NCBI GenBank assembly: GCA_965153355.1
Contig: OZ231126.1
Location: 77,748,001 to 77,812,000, forward strand
Reading direction: 5' to 3'
DNA: 64,000 bases
Origin: Flaccisagitta enflata
Taxonomy: Eukaryota; Chaetognatha; Sagittoidea; Aphragmophora
Shown: in pieces, positions 1 to 10,379 of the stretch
Position numbering within the stretch: position 1 is the first letter of the stretch
Layout of the letters: every line of letters begins with the position of its first letter
Program-made: the position numbers and the translations under genes
Notes under the pieces: generated by a model
What the model saw: only the letters and a program-made list of their open reading frames with translations
The model's database searches: none
Told to the model about the DNA's origin: nothing

Positions 1-132
1 TATCTCAATCACTTTTATTCACTTGTTTTTCTATTTTCATTCATATAAATTTTCTATTTTTACCCATTTTGATACCCTAAATGTTGGCTTCGTGGGCACG
101 CTGTCTTATGTAATAGCACCAAAAAAACTAAC

Positions 133-470
133 CTTAATAGCGGCGAAGACATTTTGCAACATCTCGACATCGATTGCTGCTTGACAGAAGGTTTTCACAC
201 AGAGACGGTTGACGGACAAATCTGTATAACTGATTTTAATTTGGTATCCATCAATGATTTCCACGCAGAGAACATCTTCAAAGGGCACTTTTGTGGCGCA
301 GATGGCGTCGATAGTGCCGACTGCGGCTGTTGCGCCGGCATTGGCTGTGGCGCCGGCAGCTCCAGTGGCGCCGGTAGAGTTCTCTGCGACATATGCTTGT
401 TTTCTTCGCAAAATGACGCCACCTTGTGTAATCTCAAGATTGCCACCGTCTGGACCCAATAGCAACATTT
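133..470 (-). CDS. Exon of an unidentified gene running off the left edge
   Basis: On the minus strand a pyrimidine-rich acceptor (TTTTCTGTCTACAG) lies directly before position 470. The frame is open from an ATG at 468 for 112 codons to AAG|GTTAGT, a good donor with the cut after 133. The peptide starts MLLLGPDGGNLEITQGG, has a Gly/Ala/Thr-rich low-complexity stretch near residues 33-52, then a well-mixed segment (VPFEDVLCVEIIDGYQIK onward) that looks like real globular protein. The exon is GC-richer than its surroundings, and bases 1-132 would be intron. It is either the first coding exon behind a 5'UTR intron or an internal exon entered in phase 1. The beta-strand-like second half could be a PH-type or lipid-kinase N-terminal domain, but no motif proves it, so I give no function. 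Confidence 0.5.
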
Positions 471-559
471 CTGTAGACAGAAAATGACAAAAAGCTGAAA
501 ATTGGACGTCATGAGCATTTTTTTACAAACTTGCTAAGATTCCGATGAGCATCGAGTGA

Positions 560-860
560 ATTTTTCTTTTGTCTTGATATCATATTTCTTATGGAAAAAG
601 TCGATGATATGTTACCAGTAATGGCAGCTCCCGCCGTTAGGAAAAAAGTCGTAAGCATTGATCACTTTTTACCAAACTTTTGTCTTCAGTCACTGCAAAT
701 CTTTTTATTTGATAGAATAGATCAAGAGTTATTGTATGAATTGATTGCACTGGAAATTAGAGAAAAATTGAACTGAGCCAAATGAGCTAGATGAGCTAAA
801 TAACTTAAAATCATTCATCTAGACAACCACGTATGATCACTAGATAGTATGTTTACCCCT
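560..860. repeat. Dispersed repeat E, fragment
   Basis: The stretch matches 16345-16600 inside the tetraspanin intron. Both have a GCCGTTAGG/GCCGTGAGG motif, then GTAAGCATTGATCAC or close, and a GAGCTAGATGAG string. The 60-codon ORF here is not conserved in the other copy. Confidence 0.5.
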
Positions 861-1014
861 CCATGGGCTTTGGGTGCGTGTACCTGGATGGAACTGAATA
901 TTTTTGTTTTTATAACGTGGAACAACACAGGATAAAACTTTTTGACCCATTTTGGATACCGCGAGTTTGACTTTTTTATGATAGCTTTACGTTGGTTGTG
1001 GTAAAAAAGCTGGT

Positions 1015-1800
1015 TTTTGGTCACTTTGGCATGAAAATTAAGCCCCCTCGACTTTGAAATCTAGGCAAAAATCCATGAGATTACAAAACTAGAGCTCAAG
1101 AGCTAACCAGTGGTGCAATCTTTCTTCATTAAGATTTGAGAGCATTTCAAAGATGAAAGTGTATAGAGGTCAAAGTGTGTTTTCAATTTCAGTGGCAATT
1201 TTTACATTTTTCACAAAATTCAATATTTCTCGGCTTTGGATAGATGAATCTCCATTAAATTGGTGATCAAATTCAAGAGTTTTTGCGGATCTAGTTGGTA
1301 GTAACCACATTTTTGATCAATTTTACCTCAATTTTTTTTTATCAAATGAAGAAGCAAGTGTAAAAAAGTCGATATTTTGGAAAATTTGGCAATTTTGAAC
1401 TAAAAATTCAGCCAGGTCTAGTCTGAAAAACAAACTAAAATCCATGAGCAAAATAAACTACTGCTCAAGACCTGACTAACGGCGCAATTGGAATATCAAT
1501 ATGTTTTTGTATTCAGATTTTACAGAACTTCAAAGATCAAAGGGTATCTCAAAATAACAATTTTTGGTCAATTTGGCCATTATGGCCTCAAAAACGGGCC
1601 TCTTTCGCATAAAAATCGATCAAAAAATTTGTTAGATAATAAAACTAGAGCTTTAGAGCCAACCAGTGGTGCAATCCGCATAATTTTATCTCAATTGGTT
1701 GAGATTTGTGAGCATTTCAAAGATGAAAGGGTATGAAGGTCAAATTGCAGCTTTTATTTCAATAGCAATTTTGACATTTTTTGGTATTTTGTCAACTTTT
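1015..1800. repeat. Three degenerate tandem units of about 200-250 bp
   Basis: Units near 1015-1210, 1380-1550 and 1560-1800 share the order ATCCATGAG, then ACTAGAGCT...GAGC, then AACCAGTGGTGCAATC, then GAGCATTTCAAAGATGAAAG, then GGTCAAA. The units have diverged by perhaps 25-35%. No protein frame is preserved across them. Confidence 0.5.
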
Positions 1801-1867
1801 TTATTGCGCAGACGTTATATTTTTCTTATTGGACAGTTGTTATAAAACTTTTTATGTCATATCCAGA

Positions 1868-1943
1868 CGCACGCGACTGTTGCCCTCCTGGGATTGTTTG
1901 TCATTAACCCCCGTGCTAGTGTACAGTTGCGTAGCACGCAACT
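1868..1943 (+). repeat. Family A fragment with a perfect terminal hairpin
   Basis: GACGCACGCGACTG is followed by the hairpin AGTTGCGTAGCACGCAACT at 1925-1943, with 8-bp arms. This is the end signature of family A in its AGTTGCG variant. Confidence 0.5.
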
Positions 1944-3152
1944 AAGTATTGAAAAGCATGTCGGAAACTTGATGACACGAACTTGTGCACCTTGGAAGAT
2001 TTTCAAAATATGGACGCCTGGCTGGAATGCTCAAAAATACAATCACAAATGAGCAGCTATCCTCACTGATGTGATTTCTTGTATTTGCATGCTCAGACAC
2101 GTATCAAGACATTTATTTATTTACACCTTTTTTTATTCATATTAGAATCAAGTTTGGCTTAAAATCCTCAAAAATTTAAGAACATGCTTGAAATAGAAAG
2201 TTTTTTTTCTCAATAAAGATAGTATATTTTTTTTTTACAGTGTGTTTCATTCTCTTTTCATTGTTCTTGACTTTCACTTAAAAAATGTAAACCTGCTGCT
2301 TTGTCATTTTACTGACATTTTCCTTCATTTTCTCTCAGAAGACAAACTTAGAAACATTCTTAATCAAAGGTTACAAACTGCTTTTAAATTAGCAAGGGGA
2401 CCACAGTGCTTCAAAGGGGCAAATAAGAGATATACACCACCCATACGGCGACCAATGTCTGGTGGAACATCTCTCTCAACAATCTGAAACATCTGATGGA
2501 CCAAAAACTGTCAAAAAAATCGCCCGCATCCAGCATCTTTATCATCAGTGTGAATGATCAAAATTCCCATTGAAATTGTTGCAATTTTACCACTTTTCGC
2601 TACAAAAGTTTTGATTCCTGATCAATTTCAACAACATCAAGGGCTTTTCATGTGATTTTTGATATGGCATGTAAAAGGTGATTGAAAAAAACAAAAACAA
2701 AAAAGAAAACAAAAGTAATTATTGCTGCAAGTTGCTGCAAATTGCTGCATGTTACTGTAGGGATTGTGGTAGTTCGGGCTTATAATGCTACCAATCTGAG
2801 AACACATTTATGGGCAATTGAGTCTTTTAGTTTTACATTAGCAACTCTGTCAGAAGCTTTATCCATAAGTCTGTCTCTCCGTTTGACACTTTGACTGTCC
2901 ATCCAGCATTTCTGTCCATCTGTCCCTCCATCCCAACATATAAGATAGAAATGATCATTGGTATGTTATGTTCAAGTTTTAAATCTCAATTCTGCCCCTG
3001 CCAGTATGCTTGTTACAAATGTCACTCGTTCAATTGTAAATTTGCGACTAGCCATTGGCAACTGTCTGTCTGGTTTTTTTTTGCTGCTTATTGATGTCTA
3101 GATGTCAGGCTTGATCAACTGGTGGAGAGCAAGCCCAGCTGTCTCAGTCTAA
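1944..3152. other. AT-rich intergenic DNA, no gene seen
   Basis: Only short ORFs without splice signals or recognisable motifs occur. A fragment near 2030-2110 resembles repeat E (AATGAGCAGCTATCCTCACTGA). Confidence 0.4.
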
Positions 3153-3268
3153 CAAGGCCTTGGTTGTGGACAGGTGGGCAGGAGCAGACAACCCTAAAAA
3201 ATGATTTTGTGATAGACTGACAGACCAATGGACCAAAAGGTGGCTTATAGAGTTGTGTGTCTGCAACT
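3153..3268 (+). mobile_element. Family A element, short copy
   Basis: It runs from CAAGGCCTTGG through GGTGGGCAGGAGCAG and a GACAGACCAATGGACC block to the terminal stem AGTTGTGTGTCTGCAACT. The copy is 116 bp and worn. Confidence 0.55.
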
Positions 3269-3416
3269 TTAAAATTTGAATTTGGCCTTAAGATCGACTC
3301 TCAGACTCTCTATCATCACTGATTATTTAAATCAGTATAGTTGAACCCCACCATAATGCGAATGGATGCCAAGGGACTAATAAATTTCATCTGTTATGGG
3401 CAAATTTTTGTTATTA

Positions 3417-3520
3417 TCAAGGGCAATATGTGGTCAGCGGTACCCAATGCCTAGCTATGTATGATTGTAGAAGTGAGTGTGAGGAGGCAGAGCAGCCACC
3501 CTGAGGGCCCTGATCCACCC
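3417..3520 (+). repeat. Family B left-end fragment
   Basis: GGGCAATATGTGGTCAGCGG, TACCC and a decayed GCAGCCACCCTGAGGGCCC inverted repeat match the left end of family B. No minisatellite follows. Confidence 0.45.
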
Positions 3521-3608
3521 ACAGCAGCCACCACCTTGAACAGACAAAATGGGGAACAGTCGCCAAGCACGCGACTTATGACCCATCTTACCAAGAACAG
3601 GACTTTTT

Positions 3609-3845
3609 AGTTGCAGACGCGTAACTCTATAGGAGGCGTTGTCCGTCCATTGGTCCATCCATTGGTCCTTCTGTCGGTCCATCCATTCATTGGTCCATCT
3701 GTCAGTCCGTCCATCTGTCGGTCCAAAATGCACAAGTCGAAAAGTGGAAAAACCAGCGTGTTAGATGCTTTTTGGGGTATGTCTTTTGGTGGGGGGGCAT
3801 GGGGTGTGGATGGGGGTTGCCCCTGCCCATCCGTCTGCATCAATA
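3609..3845 (-). mobile_element. Family A element, 3' truncated
   Basis: The hairpin-side end AGTTGCAGACGCGTAACT is followed by CTATAGGAGGC, a long GTCC/GTCCATTG block and GCCCCTGCCCATCCGTCTGC. The GGCCGTGTATCCGGCC terminus is missing. ORFs here are repeat translations. Confidence 0.6.
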
Positions 3846-3914
3846 TTGTGAATGCGCATCACTTGTTTTATCAAAATCCCCTGGTATTCATCCCTCTGCA
3901 CCTTTGCTAAATTT

Positions 3915-3955
3915 TATCTACCGACTGACATAGCAACTTAAAGAGTTGCGTAGCA
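3915..3955 (+). repeat. Family A terminal fragment
   Basis: CCGACTGACATAGCAAC leads to AGTTGCGTAGCATGCATCT and an A run. Only the hairpin end remains, and one arm is mutated. Confidence 0.35.
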
Positions 3956-4131
3956 TGCATCTAAAAATTGCACTGATTTGAAATTTCTAGGTTGAGAGTT
4001 CCTACTCAAGTACAAGCCCAATTAGGCAACGATGCATCCAGACTGTCTCTCTGCGTGTGTTGAATTATATGCTAAACATGTGACATATATTGTGAGACAA
4101 ATCGACAAACAGACATGAAATGACATAGTAA

Positions 4132-4357
4132 CAAGGTCGGATACACTCCTAGTTGCATGTGGATGGGCAGGAGCAGTGCTTGAGAAGATCACAAGGGCAT
4201 CTGGACAGGAGCTGTTTGCTCAAAAAGATCAAAAATGCCAAATAAGTATAAAGAGGATCGACCAACTGACTGACCAACTGACTGACCAACCGACCAACTG
4301 ACAAACCAACCAAATGAGGGACCGACATAGTGGGGTGTAGTCGCGTAGCACGCGACT
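4132..4357 (+). mobile_element. Family A element, full length
   Basis: It begins CAAGGTCGGATACAC, has the GTGGATGGGCAGGAGCAGTG core and a long CGACCAACTGACC-type tetranucleotide block, and ends in a perfect 8-bp-arm hairpin AGTCGCGTAGCACGCGACT at 4339-4357, followed by an A run. Confidence 0.7.
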
Positions 4358-4795
4358 AAAAAAGGAGGCTCTCAAAACATGTTTGTCGATCCTTTAATTT
4401 ATTGTAGGATCTCACTGTGGCAAAAAATAGCCAAGAAAGTCTTTACTCAGGTGAAACGGACTGCGGAAGGAACTGATGGATGGATGGATAGACGCTCTTT
4501 TAGAGACATGTTCCTTGTTTAGTTTTTTAATTCCCCTCTTTGTCTAATTCTTTAGGTAACAAGGGGTTACAGAATCATTGTAAGGAGGGGCTGGATTGAA
4601 ACTTTTTCAAACTGGAGGGTTACATAGATGGAACAAGTGACGCGGGCATATATTTACAAAGTTCAAACTGAGATCATTCAGAAATCTCATCCACCAAATT
4701 GTGGTCTCAATCGTATTTTTGATCAAATTTTAAAAATCTTTAGGACATTGCTGCAAACGTAGATAAGCCTAAGCAGCTTATTTTCATGCTGCAGG

Positions 4796-5533
4796 TTGCT
4801 GAAACAGCGAAAATTCCCCAAGCAGGTGTCAATTCACAAAATCAAAACTGCAAAGGTGACCACAATTACCCAGACTAATCTTCTAAACAATCTTACCAAA
4901 TCTTACGACAAAAACATCAAAATTGTAGGCTTTAAATACGATATCAAAGCCTCTAGGACCTATAATAAAAAATCATATGATGCCTGGTGCGTCCGCGTAA
5001 TGGAGGGCGCCCTGGTTCTCACGGGAGTCATCAAGGATGAGGACGTCTTTGTCACCACAAACGGCAAAAAAACCCTCATGCGCGGCATAGTCTCTAACAT
5101 GCATCCACTTGGCCCCAAGAACAACTCCGCTATCGTTGTCGCATTTACCGAGGGGTCATTTGCACAGCAAATTAAAGAAACTGTCCGCAAAGGCAAAGAT
5201 CTCCGCTTGGGCCAAATCAAAATCCAGGTCCACCTTCCACCTATCCTCGACTGCCTCCACAACGCCGCCCTCAAGTTCCGTTCAGAGGAGCTCGAGAAAG
5301 CTAGGAAGGCTGGGATGCCAAGAAAAATCCATTGCAACATCACCCTCTCTTCACCATGGATCACTCTAATCAAGGTCGCCGCCGATGGCAGCAAGTCGCC
5401 GATTCCTTTCCAAGTTGAGGATGGCAGGCTGGTCGATCCTGCAAATGCGATGGCCATCCTTGCTCTAAACAGGGGCAAATTCAGGCCCTTCCGTTTCCTC
5501 AGCGAGGCGGCAAAAAGTTTTGACAAGTTTTGA
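4796..5533 (+). CDS. Unassigned 245-codon ORF, possibly a retroelement ORF1 remnant
   Basis: This is the longest complex (non-repeat) open frame in the first 15 kb, and it is clearly GC-richer than its flanks. It opens at TTG, so the true start is either the first internal Met or an upstream exon: TTTTCATGCTGCAG just before it could be a weak acceptor. The protein is basic N-terminally. It then has a beta-rich middle (AWCVRVMEGALVLTGVIKDE), a helical segment (LRSEELEKARK-like), and a C-terminal half with LPPILDCLHNAALKFR, PFQVEDGRLVDPA and FRFLSEAAKSFDKF before TGA. The order of an RNA-binding middle and a small C-terminal domain is loosely like non-LTR retrotransposon ORF1 proteins. I see no zinc knuckle or RT nearby, so the assignment is weak. 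A single-exon host gene or a domesticated ORF is equally possible. Confidence 0.4.
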   Translation: MLKQRKFPKQVSIHKIKTAKVTTITQTNLLNNLTKSYDKNIKIVGFKYDIKASRTYNKKSYDAWCVRVMEGALVLTGVIKDEDVFVTTNGKKTLMRGIVSNMHPLGPKNNSAIVVAFTEGSFAQQIKETVRKGKDLRLGQIKIQVHLPPILDCLHNAALKFRSEELEKARKAGMPRKIHCNITLSSPWITLIKVAADGSKSPIPFQVEDGRLVDPANAMAILALNRGKFRPFRFLSEAAKSFDKF

Positions 5534-5754
5534 CCAAAAGTTCTTAGGTCTTGTATAGATGACATATTTAGTGGAGGAGGGTGATTTTTTCAGCAACTTG
5601 GGGCACAGGAAATGATGCAGATCGTTCAAGATGTTACTTCTACAGAGTTTAGTCGCCATATAGAAAAGAAATTGGTTCTCTCCTGTCCCTATTTAAATCA
5701 AGACCAATTCAAGAACATTTAAGCCTTGAAACTACCTAAAATTAAGGAACAGTG

Positions 5755-6170
5755 AAGGTTTGCCCAAAAAGTGACATTCTTTTGAAAAAACAAGTGTATC
5801 CACTTCAAAATCAGAAAAGAACTGAGCTAGAATATTCAAAAGTTCCCTCACAGATGAGCAGCTATGCTTATAAACATGTTTTCTTGTATTTGTATGTTCA
5901 AACATAGATATACTCCTTTTTTGATCCTTTATGTAATCATAAAAAATATCGAGGAAAAAAATCAATTTTAATTCAAATCATGACTCAAAAAATATTTGTC
6001 ATAGAGAATTCTGCTTGGCACTAAATGAAAGAGAGTTATCAAATTTACTTACCCTATCAATTTCATTTAAGGGCTCATTTTGTCAGATGAGATTCACAAT
6101 TTCCGCATGAGAAAATGAAAACCATGGAATATGTCAAAAATTCGAAGACTGACTTCGCCTTTTTTTCCTG
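5755..6170. repeat. Dispersed repeat E
   Basis: About 400 bp match 16620-17030. Shared strings include CACAGATGAGCAGCTATGCT, AAACATGTTTTCTTGTATTT, TTGTCATAGAG and TTATCAAATTTACTT, and both end with ATATGTCAAAA then TGACTTCG. The second copy lies in tetraspanin intron 1. Confidence 0.65.
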
Positions 6171-6479
6171 TAACACAAATGTGGGGGGAAAAACGTCGAT
6201 CAAGGATATCCTAGGCTTTTTTTTTATATGATTGATTCTATCAAATTAAATCAAACGTTTTCCCAGGTCTTACTGCCAAGATCAATTTAAAAGAGTGTTG
6301 CGAGCAGTTTTGCACGAAAAACTGAGGTTCGAAGATCGGTTGTTTTGGAGAATAAAAAAGATTCGAAAGATTAACATCCACTAAAACGAGTTTAGTTTAA
6401 CTGCGCTGCGTTGAGAATGAGGTACAATTTGAAGTAAAGATAAAGAAGGCTGATTAACCAAATATCCGATTGAGATCGA

Positions 6480-6655
6480 CTGTGTCAATCAGTCTGTCTG
6501 ACAATCAGGCTTTCTATCAATCTGTCTGTGAGATTGCCTGTCTCTCTGCCTGTCTAACTATTTGCCTGTTTTTGTCTCTCTGTCTTTCACGTCATCACGG
6601 TGTACCTTCCTCAGTCAGTCCGTCTCTCTGTCTATCTAATATCTAGTATCTGTGT
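6480..6655. repeat. Degenerate CTGTCT-rich tract
   Basis: An imperfect array of TCTGTCTG/TCTGCCTG words, with no coding potential. It abuts a family A fragment. Confidence 0.5.
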
Positions 6656-6665
6656 CCTAGTTTTT

Positions 6666-6780
6666 CGTCGCGTGCTGCGCGACTCTAAACCCGGCTTTGT
6701 CCGTCCGTCCGTCATGTGTTTAATTCTTCGACCTCACTGCTCCTGCCCAAATGCTTTAGTGACATCAAAAAGTCAGGCCT
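6666..6780 (-). mobile_element. Family A element, truncated
   Basis: The hairpin CGTCGCGTGCTGCGCGACT is followed by CTAAACCCGGCTTTGTCC, a short GTCC block and GACCTCACTGCTCCTGCCC. The distal GTATCCGGCCTTG end is absent. Confidence 0.6.
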
Positions 6781-6898
6781 GTATATAATCAAGTTTCCTC
6801 CCCCCCCCCGTGGGGGTGGTGGGGAAAATCAAAGGGTCGGGAGATGGGGAAGGAAATCAAAGAGGGAAAAAAGAGAAAAAAAAGAAAATTTGGGGAAA

Positions 6899-7066
6899 CA
6901 AGGCCGGATACACGGCCAATACCAGTCGCGGACGGGTGGGCAGGGGCGGAAATGCGTGTTTTCCCACTTTTCGACTCGAGCGTGACGGACCAACCAACCA
7001 ACCAACCAACCGACCGACGGACGGACGGACGGACAAAGCCTCTTATAGAGTCGCTTGTCCGCGACT
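6899..7066 (+). mobile_element. Family A element, full length
   Basis: CAAGGCCGGATACACGGCC starts the copy. GGACGGGTGGGCAGGGGC, CACTTTTCGACTCGAGCGTG and an (ACCA)n/(ACGG)n block follow. It ends CCTCTTATAGAGTCGCTTGTCCGCGACT with A-rich DNA on both sides. The same internal block occurs in the copy inside the Penelope-like element (12949-13100). Confidence 0.75.
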
Positions 7067-7269
7067 AAAAATAACTTTTGATAGTACCAAATCATAAAAA
7101 CTAGTTGGTAAAACACAATTTAACACTATCTAATCCTTAACTACACTGTTTTATAGCTTTATGGGGAAGAAAATCTTAGGCTTTAAAACGCAACGCGTCG
7201 CGGGGAAGAAAATTAAAGGCAGGGGGGGAAAAATCAAAAGCAACTCAATTATATACACCCCTGCATCAA

Positions 7270-7322
7270 ATATAACCCCTGCCCAACCGCACGCGACTGG
7301 GGTAGCCGTGTATCCGGCCTTG
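7270..7322 (-). mobile_element. Family A element, distal end only
   Basis: CCCCTGCCCAACCGCACGCG, ACTGGGGTAGCCGTG and TATCCGGCCTTG are the distal third of the family. The hairpin half is missing. Confidence 0.55.
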
Positions 7323-7426
7323 TTGATGATGCATTGGGTACAACATCGAGCATCGATTCCAAAGATCTGCGAGATTAGATGGCCATGTTCGAGTGGATCT
7401 TAAGCATATAGTATAGAGAGAAACAG

Positions 7427-8023
7427 ATCGCCCAAGGGCAATACGTGGTCAGCGATACCCGTTGCCCTGCTTTGCTTGGTTGTAAATTGGAATAAGAAGC
7501 AGGGCAGCGGCCCCGAAGGGGACGAAGTCCTGTAGAACACAGGGGACTTTCGTTTGTTCGTTCGTTCGTCCGTCCGTCCGTCCATCCGTCCATCTGCCCC
7601 CCAGGCCCTCTCAGGCCTGAAATCTGACCTCTCAGGCCTAAAATCTGCCCTCTCATGCCTGAAATCTGCCCTCTCAGGCCTGGAATCTGAGAGGGCAGAT
7701 TTCAGGCCTGAGAGGGCAGATTTTAGGCCTGAGAAGGCAGATTTTTGGCCTGAGAGGGCAGGTTTTAGGCCTGAGAGAGCAGGTTTCAGGTCTGAAAGGG
7801 CAAATTTCAGGCCTGAGAGGGCAGATTTCAGGCCTGAGAGGGCAGATTCAAGGCCTGAGAGGGCAGATTTCAGGCCTGAGAAGGCAGATTTTAGGCCTGA
7901 GAGGGCAGATTTCAGGCCTGAGATGGCCTGGGGGGACGAACAAATGGACGGACGGACGAACAAACGAACGAACGAAAGTCCCCTGTGTTCTGCAGGACTT
8001 CGTCCCCTTCGGGGCCGCTGCCC
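7427..8023 (+). mobile_element. Family B foldback element with an inverted minisatellite
   Basis: Inverted repeats of about 58 bp (7502-7560 and 7965-8023) read GGGCAGCGGCCCCGAAGGGG, then ACGAAGTCCTGTAGAACACA, then GGGGACTTTCGTT, and the reverse complement on the right. Inside come CGTTCGTCCGTCC and mirrored GGACGGACGAACG blocks, then a 21-bp minisatellite. The minisatellite runs CAGGCCTGAAATCTG-wise for about four units (7600-7688) and then flips to GAGAGGGCAGATTTCAGGCC-wise for about twelve (7690-7925). A leader GGGCAATACGTGGTCAGCG lies outside the left repeat. Long Arg-rich ORFs on both strands are minisatellite translations, not genes. Confidence 0.75.
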
Positions 8024-8169
8024 AAAAAGCAGCTAGTATGTGCGGGAATAGAACGATGAATATTTATACTCGGAAAGACTGAAGGAAAATTTTGTGTGAA
8101 AGTTTTTTCCACCCCAGATTGAAAATTTTGTTGCTTGACGAGAATGTCGTTTGTTTTATGCAATAAATG

Positions 8170-8960
8170 TCTTTTTATATAGGGCGAATGTCAAAAAAAG
8201 TCAAGTGGGCAGGGGTAGAACTAGCCATTTTTTTAATGATTCAAATTCAACAAAAGTATACTTCACTGTATAGCTCATAAAGTAACATTAAAGAATCCAT
8301 AGAAGAATTTTGTGAACTGAGGTCATTTTTCTGGCAAATTAAGCTTTATTAGACAGATTTTGTACACGAAACAATACAAAATTACGCATATTGAAACAAA
8401 AAAATCAATATGAGAATATTTTTTGCCTAAATTATGTTTAAACGCTATAGTCTGAGGATGTTACATGGAAAAAAATCGAAATTTCATGAATTTTCAGAAA
8501 ATCTCTATAAGCACCATTTTCGGTTGGTTGGGCAGTGCGGTATGAATTCGTTCCGCCAACCTCCTCTTCATACTAGTAATGTAGATACTCTTCAACAACT
8601 TTCATGCAAAATTTCAGCCAAATCATCTCACTCATTCAAAAGTTTTGCCACTTTTTAGGTGCGACAAAGCACCTCTATAACTGGCTCTGTCCGCCTGTCT
8701 GTCGGTCGGTCGGTCTGTAACGCATTCGTTCGACGATCCACACGTCGCACCTTATTGGCCTACTTGGCCTTGTTCATTCTTTAATCTGGTAGGTTAGTTG
8801 AGCTGGTTGGGCTGGTTGGACTAATCTTCAAAAGACCATTTTTTTTCTCCTGATCTCTCTTGGTAAAGTCTGTTTTCCCGCAAATTATCATGGGAGTAGC
8901 TCATGAGATATGGTAGGCGGCGAAAGCCGCGGGGATTAAAAAGCTCGTTCATAATGCATT
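8170..8960. repeat. Dispersed repeat D, copy 1, first part
   Basis: It matches 28620-29190 over most of its length (GAGCAGGGGTAGAA, TAGCCATTTTTTTAATGAT, CTTCATACTAGT.ATGTAGA, CTGATCTCTCTTGGTAAAG). Copy 2 lacks the insert at 8657-8771, so copy 2 shows the empty site. Confidence 0.65.
8657..8771 (-). mobile_element. Family A element, AGGTGC variant, inserted in repeat D
   Basis: The hairpin AGGTGCGACAAAGCACCT (8657-8674) is followed by CTATAACTGGCTCTGTCC, a GTCGGTCG block and, at the far end, CTACTTGGCCTTG and TT. Repeat D copy 2 reads through without it, and a T run precedes the insert. Confidence 0.6.
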
Positions 8961-9273
8961 TTAAGTTTTCTGAGTAAAGTGAGGACGCTGAATAAAATTG
9001 TGATAATGAAAAATGTTCAGCATTGCTGGTTTAGATGTTTTACAAACTTTTCTTATTTAAAATGTAGAGAAAAAAAGCAACACTTATCCTACGACTTTTT
9101 TTTAAAACTCATCTCCACTGAAATTATTTCTTAGTCAGAGTTGATCTTCCAATGTATCATTGCGCGCCAAGAAAGACAGAGAGACTGACTAAAATCAAGA
9201 AAAAAAATAAACCGACAGATACACAGATGAGCAGAGAGTGCATTTCTTTACCAAATGTGAATCCCACTGCATT

Positions 9274-9788
9274 CAGGTGTGTCAAAAAATAAAAAGTATC
9301 TTTGATCAGATCATCCTCATCGGGGTATGTTAACAAATAAATTTTAAGACTTTTACCGTTTTTATTTTTTCAAATTTCAGTCATCTTCCGTTTTTTTAGG
9401 GCAGGAAAAGATTGTTCAAAATATATATACTTCCAGAGTCTCTACCTAGTTTTGTTGAAAATAAGATCCAAAGCTTCAATAAAGATTATCAATATCTATT
9501 TCTTTTTATGATTTTGGTGGTGAAAAAACAATTTTTACCTAATCCCAACTAGAAATCAAAGCAAGATATTTAAATGGCTACTTTTTTTTACATTTATGAA
9601 CAATAATTCTGATATGAAATCAATAACACATCAATATACAAATTAGCGCTAAAAAGGGGTTTTGGAAAAAACGGAAGATGACTGAAATTTGAAAAAATAA
9701 AATTGGTAAAAGTCTTAAAATTTGTTTGTTTACACACCCTGATGAGGATGATCTGATCAAAGATACTTTTTATTTTTTGACACACCCG
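9274..9788. mobile_element. MULE-like non-autonomous transposon with ~120-bp inverted repeats
   Basis: The left arm CAGGTGTGTCAAAAAATAAA (9274 on) and right arm ending TTTTGACACACCCG (9788) are near-perfect reverse complements for about 120 bp, including the shared word GATCAGATCATCCTCATC. CCACTGCAT occurs on both sides (9264-9272, 9790-9798), a 9-bp target duplication within an imperfect 11-bp one. Long arms and a 9-11 bp duplication fit the Mutator-like superfamily. There is no transposase inside. Confidence 0.7.
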
Positions 9789-9839
9789 ACCACTGCATGC
9801 AGTAGGCTGTCTTGCAATATAGCGCCATGAAAAAAAAAT

Positions 9840-10370
9840 GTTTTGGTGAGAGGTGATACCTGTGCGTAACTCGTCACAGTATAGTGAGACAGCAATGATG
9901 ACAAGGAAAATTGCACCTTAAAAATCACCTTTACATATGTCTTCATCCGAGTAAGGAAATAGATCTAGAGTGAAAAGTGAAATATCTTCCGAACCTGATG
10001 AGTGACATTGATGAAAAAAAGAATGACCATCATATCAATGAAATACTTCAGCTTAAAAAAGAAATTGAAATCCTACTCTTAAGTTGACCTTTAAGTCCCT
10101 GGACTTTAACTCTGAACGCATGAACAAGAGATTGTGTCCAATGTCATGTTTGTAAATTTGATTTAAAAAATCAGTGTCGCTTTGATCAGTTGTTTTTTGG
10201 ACGAAATCCAAAGCTAATCAACGCGCTCTATCCATGGGTGCCACTCGCGCGATTACAGAAGCTGGCGTTTGGCCGTTGTGGCACTATCTTACACGCAGTT
10301 GAATTCAATTTCAGAGCAAAATCAGAAGTGTTTCACGCGACAAGCGATATTATTTCAAGCCCCAGATATG
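9840..10370. other. Intergenic DNA without recognised features
   Basis: AT-rich. Only short ORFs occur, without splice context. Confidence 0.3.
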
Positions 10371-10379
10371 GGCATTTTT

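Noticed and set aside
4960-5565. 201-codon minus-strand ORF opposite the unassigned ORF
   Set aside because: A shadow frame. The plus-strand frame has better amino-acid composition, although neither is proven.
7400-8036. Overlapping 160- and 187-codon Arg/Glu/Pro and Leu/Ser repeat proteins
   Set aside because: They come from a 21-bp minisatellite whose length is a multiple of three, so it stays open on both strands. The units are not conserved as protein in sister copies.
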